A DNA stretch of 64,000 nucleotides, taken from Dentipellis sp. KUC8613. Taxonomy: Eukaryota; Basidiomycota; Agaricomycetes; Russulales; Hericiaceae. The stretch spans positions 360,680 through 424,679 of the forward strand of contig NSJX01000003.1 in NCBI GenBank assembly GCA_002286715.1, read 5' to 3'. Position 1 is the first letter of the stretch, and every line of letters starts with the position of its first letter. This document shows positions 12,556 through 24,876 of this stretch, piece by piece. The notes under the pieces were generated by a model. The model saw only the letters and a list, made by a program, of their open reading frames with translations. It was not told the origin of the DNA and searched no databases. The position numbers were made by a program, and so were the translations under genes.

Positions 12556-15500
12556 ATGGTCGCCTTGTCTTGGTTTGTGGCCATCGTCACAAGCGTTGCC
12601 AGCGTGGGCGCGAAGCTTTCACCAGGTGCTGCCGCTGATCCAGCTCAGTATGGTACGTCTTCGATTTTTATGGTTTCACAGAATAGGCCGCTGACGGCGC
12701 TCGCCGTGATGAATGTGAACAGTAAACCAACTGATCGGCACTGCGAACGGAGGACACGTCTTTGCGGGCGCTACGCTACCGTTTGGATCTGTTAAAGGTA
12801 TGACCTCGTTCCAAATTGTATGACGTGCTGTTGACCATTCGCAATACCTCTAGCTGTAGCGGACTCGAACAGCAACGACAATCAAGGAGGGTTCGTGTCT
12901 GACGGATCCTCGATCCGTGGTATATCACAACTGTGAGTGAACGAAATTTACCGAAGAACTGAACCATGAACAACTTGTATTGATGTATATACTACAGTCA
13001 TGACGATGGCACCGGCGGAGGCTCGTCCTTGGGCAACTTCAAGATCCTGCCAATGCTTTGCAACGTCACCCAAGGCAACTGTCAGACCAACGAGGTTGAA
13101 CGCTCTCTGCCTCCCGGAAACGTCTGTAAGGCACCCTTTACCCCCGTTCATTCGAGTATCATGAATAGAGCTCTTTTGTGACGCCAGCGACATCTCCGGG
13201 TTATTTTTCAATCGGCTTGGGAAACAATTTCACTGCAGAAGTCACTGTAACAGCGCATACCGCCTTGCACCGGATCACCTACCACACGCTTCCTTCCGAT
13301 ACCGCACTTGCTACCCTTTTGGTTGACCTAACCAATGACCTTTCTCATTCGTTCGCCAATGGCTCCATTCAAATCCAGACACCCTCTACCCATCTCAATA
13401 GCAGCGGAAATCTCGGCCATTCTCAAACTACACGTGTCACAGGGGGCGGAAACTTCGGACCCAGCTTCGGGATCGGCACATATAATGTAAGTTGTTCTAG
13501 GCACCGAGAACCGTAGAAAGTGACACGTTGCGTGCCATAAAAACATCATCTTATTGTATTTGATTCAGGTCTTCTTTTGTCTGGATGCTCCAGGTGTAGA
13601 ATCTGCAGCGGTATACAATGGGAACACGATATTGAATGGTACTAATTTTACCGTCAATTTCGAGCGTACGTTTCTACCTTCGTCAAGAGTTTTCACATTC
13701 GGAATGATAAACTCTTTTTCATTTAGCTGCTGGTGCCCTTCTTCAACTCGATAGCAAGGCGTTGAAGGCCACGAAATCTGAGCTCCTCGTTCGCGTCGGT
13801 GTCTCATTTTTGTCATCCGAGCGCGCCTGCGAATATGCGTCGACGGAGGTTCCTGATATTACGAGTGCGAGCTTCAACAAAGTTAAGGCTGCGGCCAGGG
13901 CACGCTGGAACGATGTGCTGGGCACGGTGCAGGTTGAGACAAAAGGTGTCACTAAGGATCGCAATGAGATCTTCTGGTCTTCGGTATGTGGCTAGAACAT
14001 AAGCCTTGCCATCCTTCCCAACGATTTCCATCAGCTATACCGCAGTTACATATCTCCTATCAACGTCACTGGCGACAACCCGCTCTGGGAGAGTACAGAG
14101 CCATATTATGATAGTTACTACTGCATTTGGGATAGCTTCCGTACAGTATGTGGCAGTCTTCCACTCGCTAGCGGGTAGCAGCGGATGATATCTGATTTCA
14201 ACGACAGGTCCATCCTCTGTTTGCCATCACCCAACCTGGTCCTCAGGCGGAGATGGTGCGGGCTCTTATTGGTAGGCATCGTGCTATCTGCTCCTTTATA
14301 GGATTATTCAAAGACCGCGTTCAGATATATATCGCCACCTGGGGTTCCTTCCAGATTGCAGAATGTCTACCGATCAGGGATTCACGCAAGGCGTACGTCG
14401 ATCGCATACACACTGTCGACTCCACTAACATTTTGTGGACATGATAGGGAAGTAACGCCGACAGCTTACTTGCCGACAGTTTCGTGAAGGGTATCAAGGG
14501 GGGTGTTGACTGGCAGACCGGTTATGAAGCCGTGAGTTTTCTGCACGCGGCAGAAGGCTGCAATATATTAATACTCGCTCCAGATGGTCAAGGACGCAAC
14601 GGTGGAGCCACCCAACTGGGGCGTAGAGGGCCGAGGCGGAATCGAGTCGCGCAAGCAGCTCCACTATGTCCCACAATGGGATACAACAGACCCTTCACCA
14701 GTGGGCTCAACACCTGGACGGTCAGTCCTATTTCACATATGGATACTTGGCCTTGCTGAATAGTTTGTACAGGTCAGCATCGCGTACGCTGGAATACTCG
14801 TATAATGACTTCAGCATTGCACTCGTTGCTCAAGGCCTGGGCCATACCGCCGACTACAACACGTACGTCAATGCTTCAGGTGACTGGGTCAACCTCTGGG
14901 ATCCTAGCGTGAACAATACGGGATTCAGTGGTTTTATTCAACCTCGTTTGTCTGTAGGTGTAATTTCCACCCTTTCATATTCTAGGGCGATTAAGCAGAC
15001 CTTTCTCAATACTAGGATGGCACTTTTGTCTTCGTTGATCCGCGTCATTGCTCGCCTGTACTGGGTCACCTTGACTGCTTCCTTAATCCCACGGGTGGCG
15101 AGTTCTACGAAGCCTCCAGTTGGGAGTACAGCTTCTATGTTCCCCATGATATGGCCAAGGTGATCGGACTCATGGGCGGCCAGGACACATTTGTCAAGCG
15201 CCTGGATGCAGGATGGGATAATTTGTACCTCGACATCGGGGATGAGCCGGCCTTCCTGCTTGCATTCCTCTACAACTATGGTGGTGCACCATCGCACACT
15301 GTTGATCGTGTGCTCACTATCTTGGCTCAGAACTACAGCACTGCTGTAGGCGGCTTGCCAGGCAACGATGATAGGTATTTACCTTCTTTTCATCATAGAA
15401 TTCGCGGTTTTCTGAGAAATGGCTTTGTACAGCGGTGCGATGGGTGCTTTCGTCGTATGGAGCTCTTTCGGCATCTACCCTGTCGCTGGTCAAGCTGTCT

Positions 15501-15835
15501 ATCTCATCTCGACACCGCTGTACCCCTCCATAAGTATCACCAACCAGATCACTGGTACCACTGCCCACATCAAGGTGCTCAACTTTGATGGTGCTTCGAC
15601 AAACAAATACATCCAGGTCGGTCCCTCGTGATGTGGTACGGGGTATTCACTAACCCGTTGCTCCTACTAGCACGCCACGCTCAACGGCAAACCATACAAC
15701 AAGAATTGGCTGTCACATGATATCTTCGTTAAGGGCGGCACTCTCGTGTTGACCGTCGGTCCCAAGCCTTCGACCTGGGGAACACGCCCCGAAGACCTGC
15801 CTCCTAGCATAAGTACCGGGTATAAGGTGGATTAA
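12556..15835 (+). CDS. Secreted GH92 alpha-1,2-mannosidase
   Basis: GH92 enzymes are calcium-dependent, inverting exo-alpha-mannosidases that trim alpha-1,2-linked mannose from N-glycans or cell-wall mannans. The start at 12556 gives a signal peptide (MVALSWFVAIVTSVASVGA). Family motifs then appear in order: GTANGGHVFAGATLPFGSVK, GISQLHDDGTGG, YDSYYCIWDSFRTVHPL, GFLPDCRMS with GGSNADSLLADSFVKG, SRTLEYSYNDFSIA, DIGDEPAFLLAFLYNYGG, GLPGNDD, and GAMGAFVVWSSFGIYPV near the C-terminus. About a dozen introns split the gene. I checked most of the junctions and all that I checked keep frame, so the gene looks intact. A GPQ-rich or binding module is not present. Many NxS/T sequons fit secretion. The expected length is about 780 residues. 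Confidence 0.95.
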
Positions 15836-16103
15836 AGAGACCAATATTACGTGTGCCGCATTTTATCTCGAGAATTTTTATGGGTTTTCTATGTGAATAC
15901 ATGTCTCTCGAAGTGTGTGTTCTCCTGCCCTTTGTAAGACTGTCGCGACGTCAATCGGAGGGGCTTTCAGGTCAGGTGGGCCATAAGTAAGGACGGCCTT
16001 AAGGATGTGTCACACGCCCGGCTATTCATTAACGCACTAGCGGGACGGAAGGAACCCGGGGAGCTACCCCACGGGGTTAAAGCCGCTGTGTAGTATTGCT
16101 CGA

Positions 16104-18523
16104 ATGCATCGGTCTTCCCGCACTCTCTCATCTATGACTCTCCCTCGGGCATCCACTCTACGCGTCTTGCGCGGCAAGGCAGGCTATGCGACGTCGGCAG
16201 CTCGCGCGCCCTTGTCTGGCTTGAACGCTGTTGCTCGTAGCAAGGCCGAAGAGCTGTCGAAGTCTTGGAAAGGCACGAGTGCGACCGGAGAGGACACCAA
16301 GAATTATATTGGTGGAGAGTTTGTGAAGAGCAAGGCTACGTCGTGGATTGATGTTGTTGATCCGGTATGTGTGTTCGCACAAGTTCTGGGTTACAGCGTG
16401 TAATGTTCACCGGCAGTCTACCCAAACGCTACTCACCCGAGTACCGGAGACCACTGAGGCGGAGTTCGCACAAGCGGTCGATGCTGCGTCGCAAGCTTTC
16501 GAGACGTGGAGTCGCACTTCTGTGCTAACGCGTCAGCGATTTGTGCTTGAGTGCGTGTCTTAGCACGTAACACCTTCTACGTTCGGGCTTGAACTGTCTG
16601 CAGGTTGCAGCGTCTTATTCGGGAGAACGCGGACGCTCTTGCCTCTAGCATTGTTCTAGAGCAAGGGAAGACGCTGCCAGGTAAGATAGGAACCTGGTTC
16701 ATTGAGTCTGTGCTTATGTCGGTGTGCACCAGATGCGCATGGCGATATTCTTCGTGGTCTTCAGGTTGTGGAACATGCCGCCAGTGCACCATCGCTTTTG
16801 CTAGGAGAGAAGATAGAAGGTATGTTTGATACTCTAGTCGTCTCTCTTCGTACGATTGACAGTGCTTCCTTCTGCCAGTGAGCAGGGACATGGACACCTA
16901 TGTGCGTAAAGTGCCTCTGGGTGTGACAGCATCGTGCGTGTTCTCTGACATAAACTATCATTTGCGCTCATAACGTGTATCCCAGCATCGCACCTTTCAA
17001 TTTCCCTGCGTGAGTGTTCGTACATAGTGTTCCATGCATTTTCTCTTACACTCCGTTCGCTATGCAGCATGATCCCGCTGTGGTCAATACCGATGGCAAC
17101 AGTCACCGGGAACACTCTCATTCTGAAGCCGTCTGAACGCGATCCAGGCGCTGCTATGATTATTGCAGAGCTCTGCAAGAAAGCTGGTCTTCCGGATGGT
17201 GTCCTTAATATCGTCCACGGTACTGTCCCCACGGTGAACGCCATTTGCGATCATCCCGCCATTCGGGCTATCAGCTTCGTTGGTGGTGATCGCGCAGGAA
17301 AACATATTTACAACCGGTCAGTCGACATGCATCCGGTCTTAACTGAAGCTCATCGCTCTGCACAGTGGCACGTCGAACGGAAAGCGGGTGCAGTCGAACA
17401 TGGGTGCTAAGAACCATGCCGTCATTATGCCAGATGGTGAAATGAATTACTTCCGTCCTCAAGAGAGGCGTCTGACTATGGTTCTCAGCGAACAAGAACT
17501 TGACCGTTAATGCGATCACGGGTGCTGCGTTTGGTGGTAAGTAGTTTGCCACTTGTGTGTGCTTGGTTGATTGAAGTGTGAATGGCAGCCGCGGGGCAAC
17601 GCTGCATGGCCTTGTCTGTTGCCGTACTCGTTGGCGATGCCGATGCGTGGCTTCCTGATCTGGTCGAAGCGGCCAAGAAGCTTAGGGTCAACGGCGGCTT
17701 CGAAAAGGACACTGACCTGTGGGTGCCGGATTCTTTCACTGCATGTAACATCCAAGATCGAAACTTTTTGCAGGGGACCTGTGATTTCGCCAGTTGCCAA
17801 AGAGCGGATTCTGCGCTTGATTGCTTCTGCAGAGGAAGAGGGAGGTAAGATCCATCTCGACGGCAGGAACATCAGCGTCCCGGGCTACGAGCACGGCAAC
17901 TTCATCGGCCCCACTGTCATTGAGGCCGGTCCTAACATGCGATGCTACAAGTGAGTACCCCATGGTCATGCATGTTTCAGCAGCTTGACAATCTGTTCAT
18001 CTGGCAGCGAGGAAATTTTCGGCCCCGTTCTCGTCGTCTTGCGCGCGAACACTTTGGATGAAGCCATTGAATTGATCAACGCCAACCGATACGGCAACGG
18101 CACGGCCATCTTCACCCAATCCGGTGCCACTGCTCGGAAGTTCGAGCACGAGGTCAACATTGGACAGATTGGTATCAACATTCCGATTCCTGTCCCGCTC
18201 CCCATGTTCTCTTGGAGTGGAAATAAGGTCGGTTTTCTCTTGCGCGACGCGAATCCTTACTGAAGGCAAAGGATCAGGCAAGTGCATTGGGAGATCTTGG
18301 CTTCTATGGAAAGAGGTACGTCCTCATATGTCCTTAGTCTGATGCGTGGCTGACGCCTGGGCTAGCGCATTCGAGTTCTACACTCAGAAGAAGGTAAGTC
18401 ATCGAAAGCCAATCACTTGAAGGAACTGATCATTTACCTTGTCTGCAGACTACGACCAGCCTGTGGAAGGCAGAAGATGCGATTGCGGGCAGGGCATCTG
18501 TGAACATGCCCACTCACAATTGA
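16104..18523 (+). CDS. Methylmalonate-semialdehyde dehydrogenase (mitochondrial, ALDH6)
   Basis: This enzyme catalyses the NAD- and CoA-dependent oxidative decarboxylation of methylmalonate semialdehyde and malonate semialdehyde in valine and pyrimidine catabolism. The N-terminus, from residue 1 to about 35, is rich in S, R and A with no acidic residues, as in a mitochondrial presequence. KNYIGGEFV begins the aldehyde dehydrogenase fold. Family signatures include the FNFPAMIPLW loop, [42 protein letters not shown], and the catalytic cysteine in [22 protein letters not shown] and [20 protein letters not shown] follow near the C-terminus. About a dozen introns occur, one exon being only about 24 nt (around 16986-17009). 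It is convergent with the tyrosine phosphatase gene, 90 bp between stop codons. Confidence 0.95.
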
Positions 18524-18613
18524 GCCACAGGGAACAAGGATCTTGTAATACTAATTGCATTGCTGCACTATCGGGTATACCAACACAATTTACAATATGT
18601 TTCGATGTGAGGA

Positions 18614-19247
18614 CTACGAACTTGCACTTGCGTTGGACTCTCCGAAAACTTCGTCGAGGAATGCATGGGACAGCTTCACACACTGATTAAAGGTAGACTC
18701 GAAGCCATCCTATCATCTTCATGAGCCCACAAATCGCGGACTGCAGCGTTGATTGTGCTCACCATGCCACCGTAATAGGGATCCTCAATTGCTCTACCGT
18801 CCACAAGCGAACCCCAAAGTTTGAGGGAAGCAGCAGAATTCTTTGGTTGTATACGCTGGAGATTGCGCAGGTTGCTCTCGTCGGCGGCGAGAATATGTGT
18901 GAACCGATGAAAGTCGTCTGGGTGCACCTTGCGTGCTGCATGCGATATTGGGACGCCGAACTGCACACAAGGTCTCAACACTGTCTCTTGAGGAGACAAG
19001 TTATATACACACCTTGCGGCAAGTAGCTACAGCGCTATATTGAGAAGTGTTGAACGTAAATGCGTGAAGACGTAGACGACGAAGCTCACCGCTCATCTGG
19101 CTCCTCACCGACGTGGTATCCAGCAGTACCAGCACTGTCTACTGTGATCTCTACGCCACGTTCAGAAGCGACATGCTTCAAGACAGCTTCTCCGATAGGG
19201 GAGCGGCATATGTTACCCAGGCAGACGATGAGGACGCTCGGGGCCAT
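18614..19247 (-). CDS. Low-molecular-weight protein tyrosine phosphatase
   Basis: Four exons (19090-19247, 19013-19034, 18763-18960, 18614-18709) give 157 residues, the standard length of the family. The P-loop CX5R motif is VCLGNICRSP near the N-terminus, with the nucleophilic cysteine and the following arginine. The general-acid loop is present as EDPYYGGMDGFE. The 22-nt second exon supplies the conserved AVATCRK segment and is needed for the family alignment; it is flanked by an AG acceptor and a GTGTGT donor. The enzyme dephosphorylates phosphotyrosine and other phosphomonoesters (yeast Ltp1, fission yeast Stp1). Its cellular target here cannot be told from sequence. Confidence 0.94.
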
Positions 19248-19560
19248 TGGAGAAGCACAGGACAGTTCGATGACGGTCAGTTAATTCCAATCGGTGTGTT
19301 GAAAAAGCCTATGTTGTGAAGATTGTAGTAATCTCAGCAAGAGTGTGTAGGACGAGTTGAGGATTGAAGGGCATGTCGCTGAATGGGGAAGCACTCTTGA
19401 TATCGCACGATCGGGAAGCTTATACTGCACTGGTTGACACTTGTTGTCCGGTCGGCGAGCGTGCCCTAGCCCGCATTCAATAATCCCAGCTCCGTCTCCA
19501 TATTCTGTCGAAGTTGAAAGACCTCTGATACATTAGCCTGACCTCCTTTGCGTCGCACAA
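19248..19560. other. Divergent promoter region
   Basis: This is the 313 bp between the starts of the phosphatase gene (-) and the SH3BGR-like gene (+). I see no clear TATA box and no further gene. Confidence 0.6.
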
Positions 19561-20671
19561 ATGCCTTCACCCCCGATTCAGATCTTTCTCACCACCATAG
19601 CGTCGCAACCTGCCCTGCGGCAAAGACAAGGTAAGGGCATCTCTCCAAAAGGTCGTAGGGCCACTGATCACATCGTTCTATCCCACCAGAATATATCTTG
19701 CGGATATTGCAGGCGAAGAAGATCCCATTCAAATCGTATGATCTGGCTTCAGATGAGGACGCGAAGAGGTTGTGGAGGAGGAAGGCACCGGTTGGTGAGC
19801 TTGGTGGTACTGCCGGAAGAATGTCTGTTTGACGTCTTCCTTAGCCAACCAACAACTGCCTGGCATTTTAGTTGGGGGGAAATGTCCGGGTGTGAGTCCT
19901 TGCCCTTAGCTTCAAAGCGTTCCGAACGACGCTAACTCCTCAAGTAGTCATTTACCGACTTGTATGCCCACCTTTTCACTCGATCCCAATATTCCCTCGT
20001 TGACGCATACGGCCAGTGAAGAAGCCGTGGAGTTTGATGAACTGACTACCTTCCTTCGACTCAACGATCCATACGATCCCTCTGTGGAGGAAGACCGACC
20101 CCTTCTGCCTGAACAGCCCATCGGCGTTCCCGGTGCACAATCACCTTCTCAGATGGCCAAGCTCTCACACAAGGCATCCTTCAACACAAGCCCATCTACT
20201 CCCTCTCCGCTCCGAAGCAAGACAGAGCGCGCAGCTTCGGGCACACACCTGAGCCCCGGCGACGCGGATCCGGAGATGCAGAAGGTTGTGGAAGAGATCA
20301 GGAAGCGGAATGAGAAGGAGTTCGACGTTGGCAATGAGCTCATAGGGTTTGGGTTACAAGGGGTCAAGGTCACAGAGGACGATCTGCTGCAGCTGGTCGA
20401 GGAATTGGGGCTGGAGGGCGATGACGCTGGCGATCTGGTGAAGGGGCTCAGCGACATGACTCTCAAGGACGACAAGAAGCCCTCCACGTCTGTCGATAAG
20501 AAGGCCAAGGAGACCAAAGATGTGAGTACGGATCAAGATACCAGGGACAAGGAGGCGACTACAGAAACAACCACTACGCAGGCGAAGGAAGGACAAGATG
20601 TCCAGGAAAAGCCCGAGACGAGTGCCGAAGACAAATCGAAGGAAGAGGCGGTCGCACAAACCACGACATGA
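19561..20671 (+). CDS. SH3BGR-like protein with thioredoxin/glutaredoxin fold
   Basis: The N-terminal 90 or so residues form the SH3-binding glutamic-acid-rich family fold. IQIFLTTIASQPALRQRQEY is followed by ILQAKKIPFKSYDLASDEDA, LPGILVGGKCPGSFTDFEE and AVEFDELTTFLRL. This matches the glutaredoxin-like SH3BGR domain, which lacks a redox CxxC. The first 450 bp are split by four introns; the last exon (from about 20014) is long and encodes a low-complexity, acidic and lysine-rich tail of over 200 residues. That tail carries a helix-rich segment (MQKVVEEIRKRNEKEFD, then DDLLQLVEELGLEGDD) and ends in T/E/K-rich sequence. Function in fungi is unknown. The family call is good. Confidence 0.85.
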
Positions 20672-20785
20672 CTAGGTATAGATGGGGTTTCATCTGTGTA
20701 TAACATGAATAATATATACCACCAGATCTGATTATGGTATTATAGCTGGGTATTATGCCGCAAAGCAGACTGTACCTTCCTCATT

Positions 20786-21858
20786 CTAGAGCTTGGATAT
20801 ACTAGGCATATGCACTAGCATTCCACCATCGACTGTGATTGTCGCACCAGATACATAGGCACCGGCACGGCTCGCCAAAAAGATAGCAGTGCCTGCGACG
20901 TCCTCCGGCGTTCCGAGGCGCGAGAGAGGCAGCTCGTTCAGCAGGATATCACGGGAAGTACTGAGGAGATGCGACATCACTGTGCCAGAGGTCTGAATCA
21001 GCAAGGTGGCCAAGGTCAGAAAATCATGCTCGCACTTTTTGTCTCAAAAGGACCGCAAGCAATGGTATTGCTGGTGATCCCATCGACGCCCAGACGACCG
21101 GCCATGTGGCGGCTCAGATGATGTAGTGCTGCCTTCGACGCAGAGTAGGCGTAGGTCTCATGATTTGGTACTCCCAATCCTTCGACGGACCCGATCTGAA
21201 AAAGATGTCAAGATAATGGGATACAGAAACCCGAAGGATGCCCACGTTGATGATACGAGCAGGGTCTCGGTACACTTGACCAATCTGACCACCTTGTTCT
21301 GCAGCCGCCCGAAGCAGAGGTAGGCATTTCTGCGTAAGGGTAAAGACGCGCTGCAGATTCAAATTAATGACTTTGGTGAATGCTTCGTCCTACGGGAACG
21401 ATGAGTCATGTGGATTGACACGGGAGTAGGAGATTGTTCCAGCGTACCGGGACTTCTTCAATGGAAGCCCCCCACGAGGCTCCAGCGTTGTTGACAAGCA
21501 CATTCAAAGCCTTCTCAGCTTTCGACAGTTCGCCCACGAGGCGTTCCACCTCTGAGAGCTTCTGAAGGTCTGCAGGAATCGCCACGCAGGATCCTGGGCC
21601 CAACGCGTTGAGTTCCTCGGCAGTCTGCTGGCAATCCTTAGACGACCGGGATGTAATATACACCTTGGCTCCGTTTTTCACGAAACCGGTGGCAATCTAT
21701 ATATACGAAAGAAGGGTGCGTATGCTGTGAGATCCTCGTATCCGGCAAACGAATTATACGCCAGTGCTTACCCATTTGCCAATACCCCTGCTCCCACCAG
21801 TCACCAGGACCACCTTTCCTCCGACATTAAATAGGGCTTGTACATCAAATGAAGTCAT
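20786..21858 (-). CDS. Short-chain dehydrogenase/reductase (SDR)
   Basis: This is a classical SDR of about 290 residues. The cofactor motif TGGSRGIG is near residue 20, NVLVNNAGASW is the NNAG motif, and the catalytic residues lie in an S...YAYSASK arrangement (YxxxK). The C-terminal segment is RLGTPEDVAGTAIFLAS followed by VSGATITVDGG, which resembles 3-oxoacyl-ACP reductase and RhlG-like fungal SDRs. Arginine rather than aspartate residues near the end of beta-2 (ITSRS) suggest NADP preference. Five introns occur and all the joins I checked keep frame. Substrate cannot be told. It is convergent with the SH3BGR-like gene, 114 bp apart. Confidence 0.92.
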
Positions 21859-22452
21859 CGTGAGGTCAAAAAATGATCGATGTAGGCGTCGGGTTGGCGG
21901 TTTCTTGGGGTGGAGACAACAAGTGGACTTCGCGTCAACAGGCAGGCGACGTCCAACCCGTACGATGCCGCATTATGTACCCATCAGCAGCCGGCTGTAA
22001 GCCCTTTTAGACCGGCAAAATGTGGAAAGCATGTGTCTGCGTCGTTGTGTATCCCCTGATGGCAATCGAGTGACAATGTACGCCGCGGCGCTGTGGTGTT
22101 GACAAGACGTGCCTTTGTTCGGTTCAAGCCGCAAATTTAGACGAATTTATAGCCTCCGAGAACTGACGCGCACGTATCTCGAAGAAAAAACATGACACGA
22201 CGTCCTTGCAGATGTATGCAGAAGACAAGCCACATAATGATACAACGTTTTATAGTGCACTACGTCTGAGCACCTGAGTTAATTAATTAAGTTACAAGCG
22301 ACCTTCGATGAACCACGCTGCTCTGAAAGAGAACAAAAGAAGCAGGAAGCTTCATGAAACGCTGTCGCATATTACAACATTACGAGGCAAAATGAAAACG
22401 TGTGGAAGAGAGACGCTCGACCCGTTCAAGGAACAATCTTCCCAGCTCAGAC
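21859..22452. other. Intergenic region upstream of the SDR gene
   Basis: This is the 594 bp between the SDR start and the seipin stop codon, both genes being on the minus strand. It should contain the SDR promoter and the seipin 3' UTR. The sequence is AT-richer than its neighbours, with a TTAATTAATTAA run near 22278. I see no gene. Confidence 0.55.
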
Positions 22453-23743
22453 TCACTCGGAGTCTGACCAAACGCCGGATCGGCGTCTTCGTAACGAGAT
22501 TTCCGAGGTATCTGGAGATGGTATTTGCGATGCTGGGGCGTCCGCATCCTGAAACAACAAGACGGCAACTCAGTATACCCGGATGGTCGTTACAGGAGAA
22601 TAGAGCACATACCAGGTCGCTTTCAATTTTCACCTTCCTAGTCCGACTTCCTTTCGACAGCCTCCTCCTCCTCGCTTGCCTCTCTTCCGAAACCTCCTTT
22701 ATCGGTTTCTTATCTTCGGAATCCTCAAGGAACCCAGGGGAGGTCGGCACCTCGAGCCCCATCCTGCTCGCCTTCCATTGGAGAGATGGTATAAGGAAGA
22801 TTTGCACGACTAAGAAGATGAAAGAGATGACGAGGAAGGCCCCTGCGGAAATCAGCCCCGAGAATACGGGATATCGAGATATGATACCCCTAATAAGACA
22901 GTTCTCAGTATCAGTAGAATGGATGGAGCGCGATAACTGACCGTATGCCCCGGTGTATGAGAGTCCCAACGACAGAAGCAGAAAGTACGCTCAACTCTCG
23001 TCCTTCACCATGACCGAGGCTCTTCCACCCGTCTCTTCGACCGAGCTCGACCCTTGCCACAACTGAGCTGGTACCAGACACGTAGGCTGAAAGCAAAGGT
23101 ATCTTCAAAGACGTCGTGCTCGGCCTTCCTGACAAGAAGCGCACGACGGATGGTTTCTCTGGCAACACAATCGCCTGGATAAACTCTGTCAGGTCGTGAA
23201 GAGTCAAGTATATGCGTGACGCATAGGACTAACTGGTCGCCGGAGAGCAGTGAGAGTCCTATTCGAAGGGGTCGCCAGCGTCAAAGTGACCATGAAGTTT
23301 CCCAGAGCAAAGTTAGCCTCCGTCGTAGGAACGACAAGTCCAAGGGATATATCATAGGGGTGTACGGCGCTGATTGGTGGAAGAGCGACTTCGGCGTAAG
23401 GCGGCAGGCCATCCCTACGTGAGAGTGGGTATCAGCACTATATGACCTGCGAGTAAAAGAATACAACTGACCCATACTGAAGATAGATGGGAGCCTCCCA
23501 CCCGATGGCAATGTTTCTCCAGACGTAGATACCCGAGACTAGAGAGATTAGAAAGAGTATTGGGGTTACTATAAGGAGGATCGAGAAGGAAACGACAGGA
23601 GGTGTTGCAGGGCGAGCCCCAGCGAGAAAGGCATTCCCCAAGAGCTGAAAGGGCCTCCAGGTCAGTGCCGCAAGCCTCTGGCGAAACGTGAGTCTGCCTG
23701 AGGGCCCTCTACTCCTGAGTTTGCTCTCTCTGGAGTCTGCCAT
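22453..23743 (-). CDS. Seipin, lipid-droplet biogenesis protein
   Basis: Seipin is an ER membrane protein that organises lipid-droplet assembly sites. The N-terminal cytosolic part is basic, followed by a transmembrane helix (VVSFSILLIVTPILFLISLV). The luminal beta-sandwich begins with IAIGWEAPIYLQYGDGLPPY, then AEVALPPISAVHPYDISLGL, ANFALGNFMVTLTLATPSNR, and VVARVELGRRDGWKSLG. A second transmembrane helix (GLISAGAFLVISFIFLVV) follows and the tail is charged, ending in the RRRRSGVWSDSE exon. These are the hallmark elements of fungal seipins. Several introns of about 50 nt split the gene; the junctions read here keep frame. It is divergent from the unknown gene at 23932, with 188 bp between start codons. 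Confidence 0.93.
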
Positions 23744-23931
23744 GGCAGACGTCGACGACGAGAGTGAATGAGACGAGGAGTGAGTCGCAAGACGCGTAGC
23801 TTATTCGGACACTGGCTGGGACGCGAGCATGCCTCGAGCCGCAAGTCGCCACGAGCGCGAGGCGAGTTGTAGATGCACGTGACATGTCGTCATTCCTAAC
23901 TCGGCTCCGATCGCTTTGACCGACGACCGCC

Positions 23932-24582
23932 ATGTCTTCAGACCTATCTTCAGACCTCGTACACCTTCTTGGCCAGTCTCCGTCATCTGACGAGCTTCAG
24001 AAACACTTGAAAGCTCTCGCTGTGAGCAAAGGCGCCCCGGACATTGCAATTCCCGAGGTCAAGTCTTATTCTGATGCTGTTTACTTCAACTTTTATCGCC
24101 TAGGTTTGAGCCTGCTCTTCGCGCCCATCAATGGATATAAGCCATCTACGGGCGCAGGCAGAACCGATCTGCAAGGTTCCAATCTGAAACTCGACGGCAT
24201 CGACATTTACAATGCCAGTCAGTCCAAGGACTCTGCCAAACAGTCTGGCAGGTCTCTTGCGAACCCCGCCTATTCCGCTTATCCAATCACTCCCCTCGTA
24301 ATACCATTGACACCGAAGACGAAGGACGGAAAGGACCGCTCTACCGAGCTGCAGGTCACTTCTGAAACGACAGGCAAAGACTTCGTGACTGTGCTTGGTG
24401 AACCGGATAGGAAGGGAGGTGGCTCTGGTCCGTCGTCCGGAAGCATCGGGATCTGGTTAGAGTGGTCGAGGGATGGGCTCATGGTCGAGTTTGGCGGTGA
24501 TGAAAGCCGCGGGCCGCAAGCTTGGGAGAAGGGAAAGGATGCGGTTTGGAGTGTCATCTCCATATTCCCACCGAAGGCGTAG
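23932..24582 (+). CDS. Uncharacterised soluble protein, intronless
   Basis: This is a single-exon gene of 216 residues, unusual here because almost all its neighbours have introns. I do not recognise a named family. The protein begins MSSDLSSDLVHLLGQS and has a conserved-looking core from about residue 40: SYSDAVYFNFYRLGLSLLF, then LDGIDIYNAS, YPITPLVIPLTPK and SIGIWLEWSRDGLMVEFGG. The end is WEKGKDAVWSVISIFPPKA. No signal peptide or membrane segment is seen. Alternating hydrophobic strands suggest a beta-rich cytosolic fold. Codon use and the lack of stops over 650 bp support a real gene. Function is unknown. Confidence 0.8.
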   Translation: MSSDLSSDLVHLLGQSPSSDELQKHLKALAVSKGAPDIAIPEVKSYSDAVYFNFYRLGLSLLFAPINGYKPSTGAGRTDLQGSNLKLDGIDIYNASQSKDSAKQSGRSLANPAYSAYPITPLVIPLTPKTKDGKDRSTELQVTSETTGKDFVTVLGEPDRKGGGSGPSSGSIGIWLEWSRDGLMVEFGGDESRGPQAWEKGKDAVWSVISIFPPKA

Positions 24583-24876
24583 CCTGAGGCCTGAGCTGTT
24601 CGCAGGTGAGATACTGTCCGCTTTACTTGCATGTGATTTTGACTTCTTCAGGCTCGTACTGATCTCGTGTATTGTTCAAAGCCTTCCTCGCGGTGCAAGG
24701 GTGGTCAAATGTCAACCCATCCTCGATGATTCGGGGCCCCGATTCCGCCCTGACCATATTGTTAGGGACCAGGGCACACTATCGTTTGGAATCATATGTT
24801 CGCCATGCTTGGACGAAGGGTACGAACAGTCTATGTACATCGTACAAATTCTGCGCCGATATTCTCTCTCCATCGG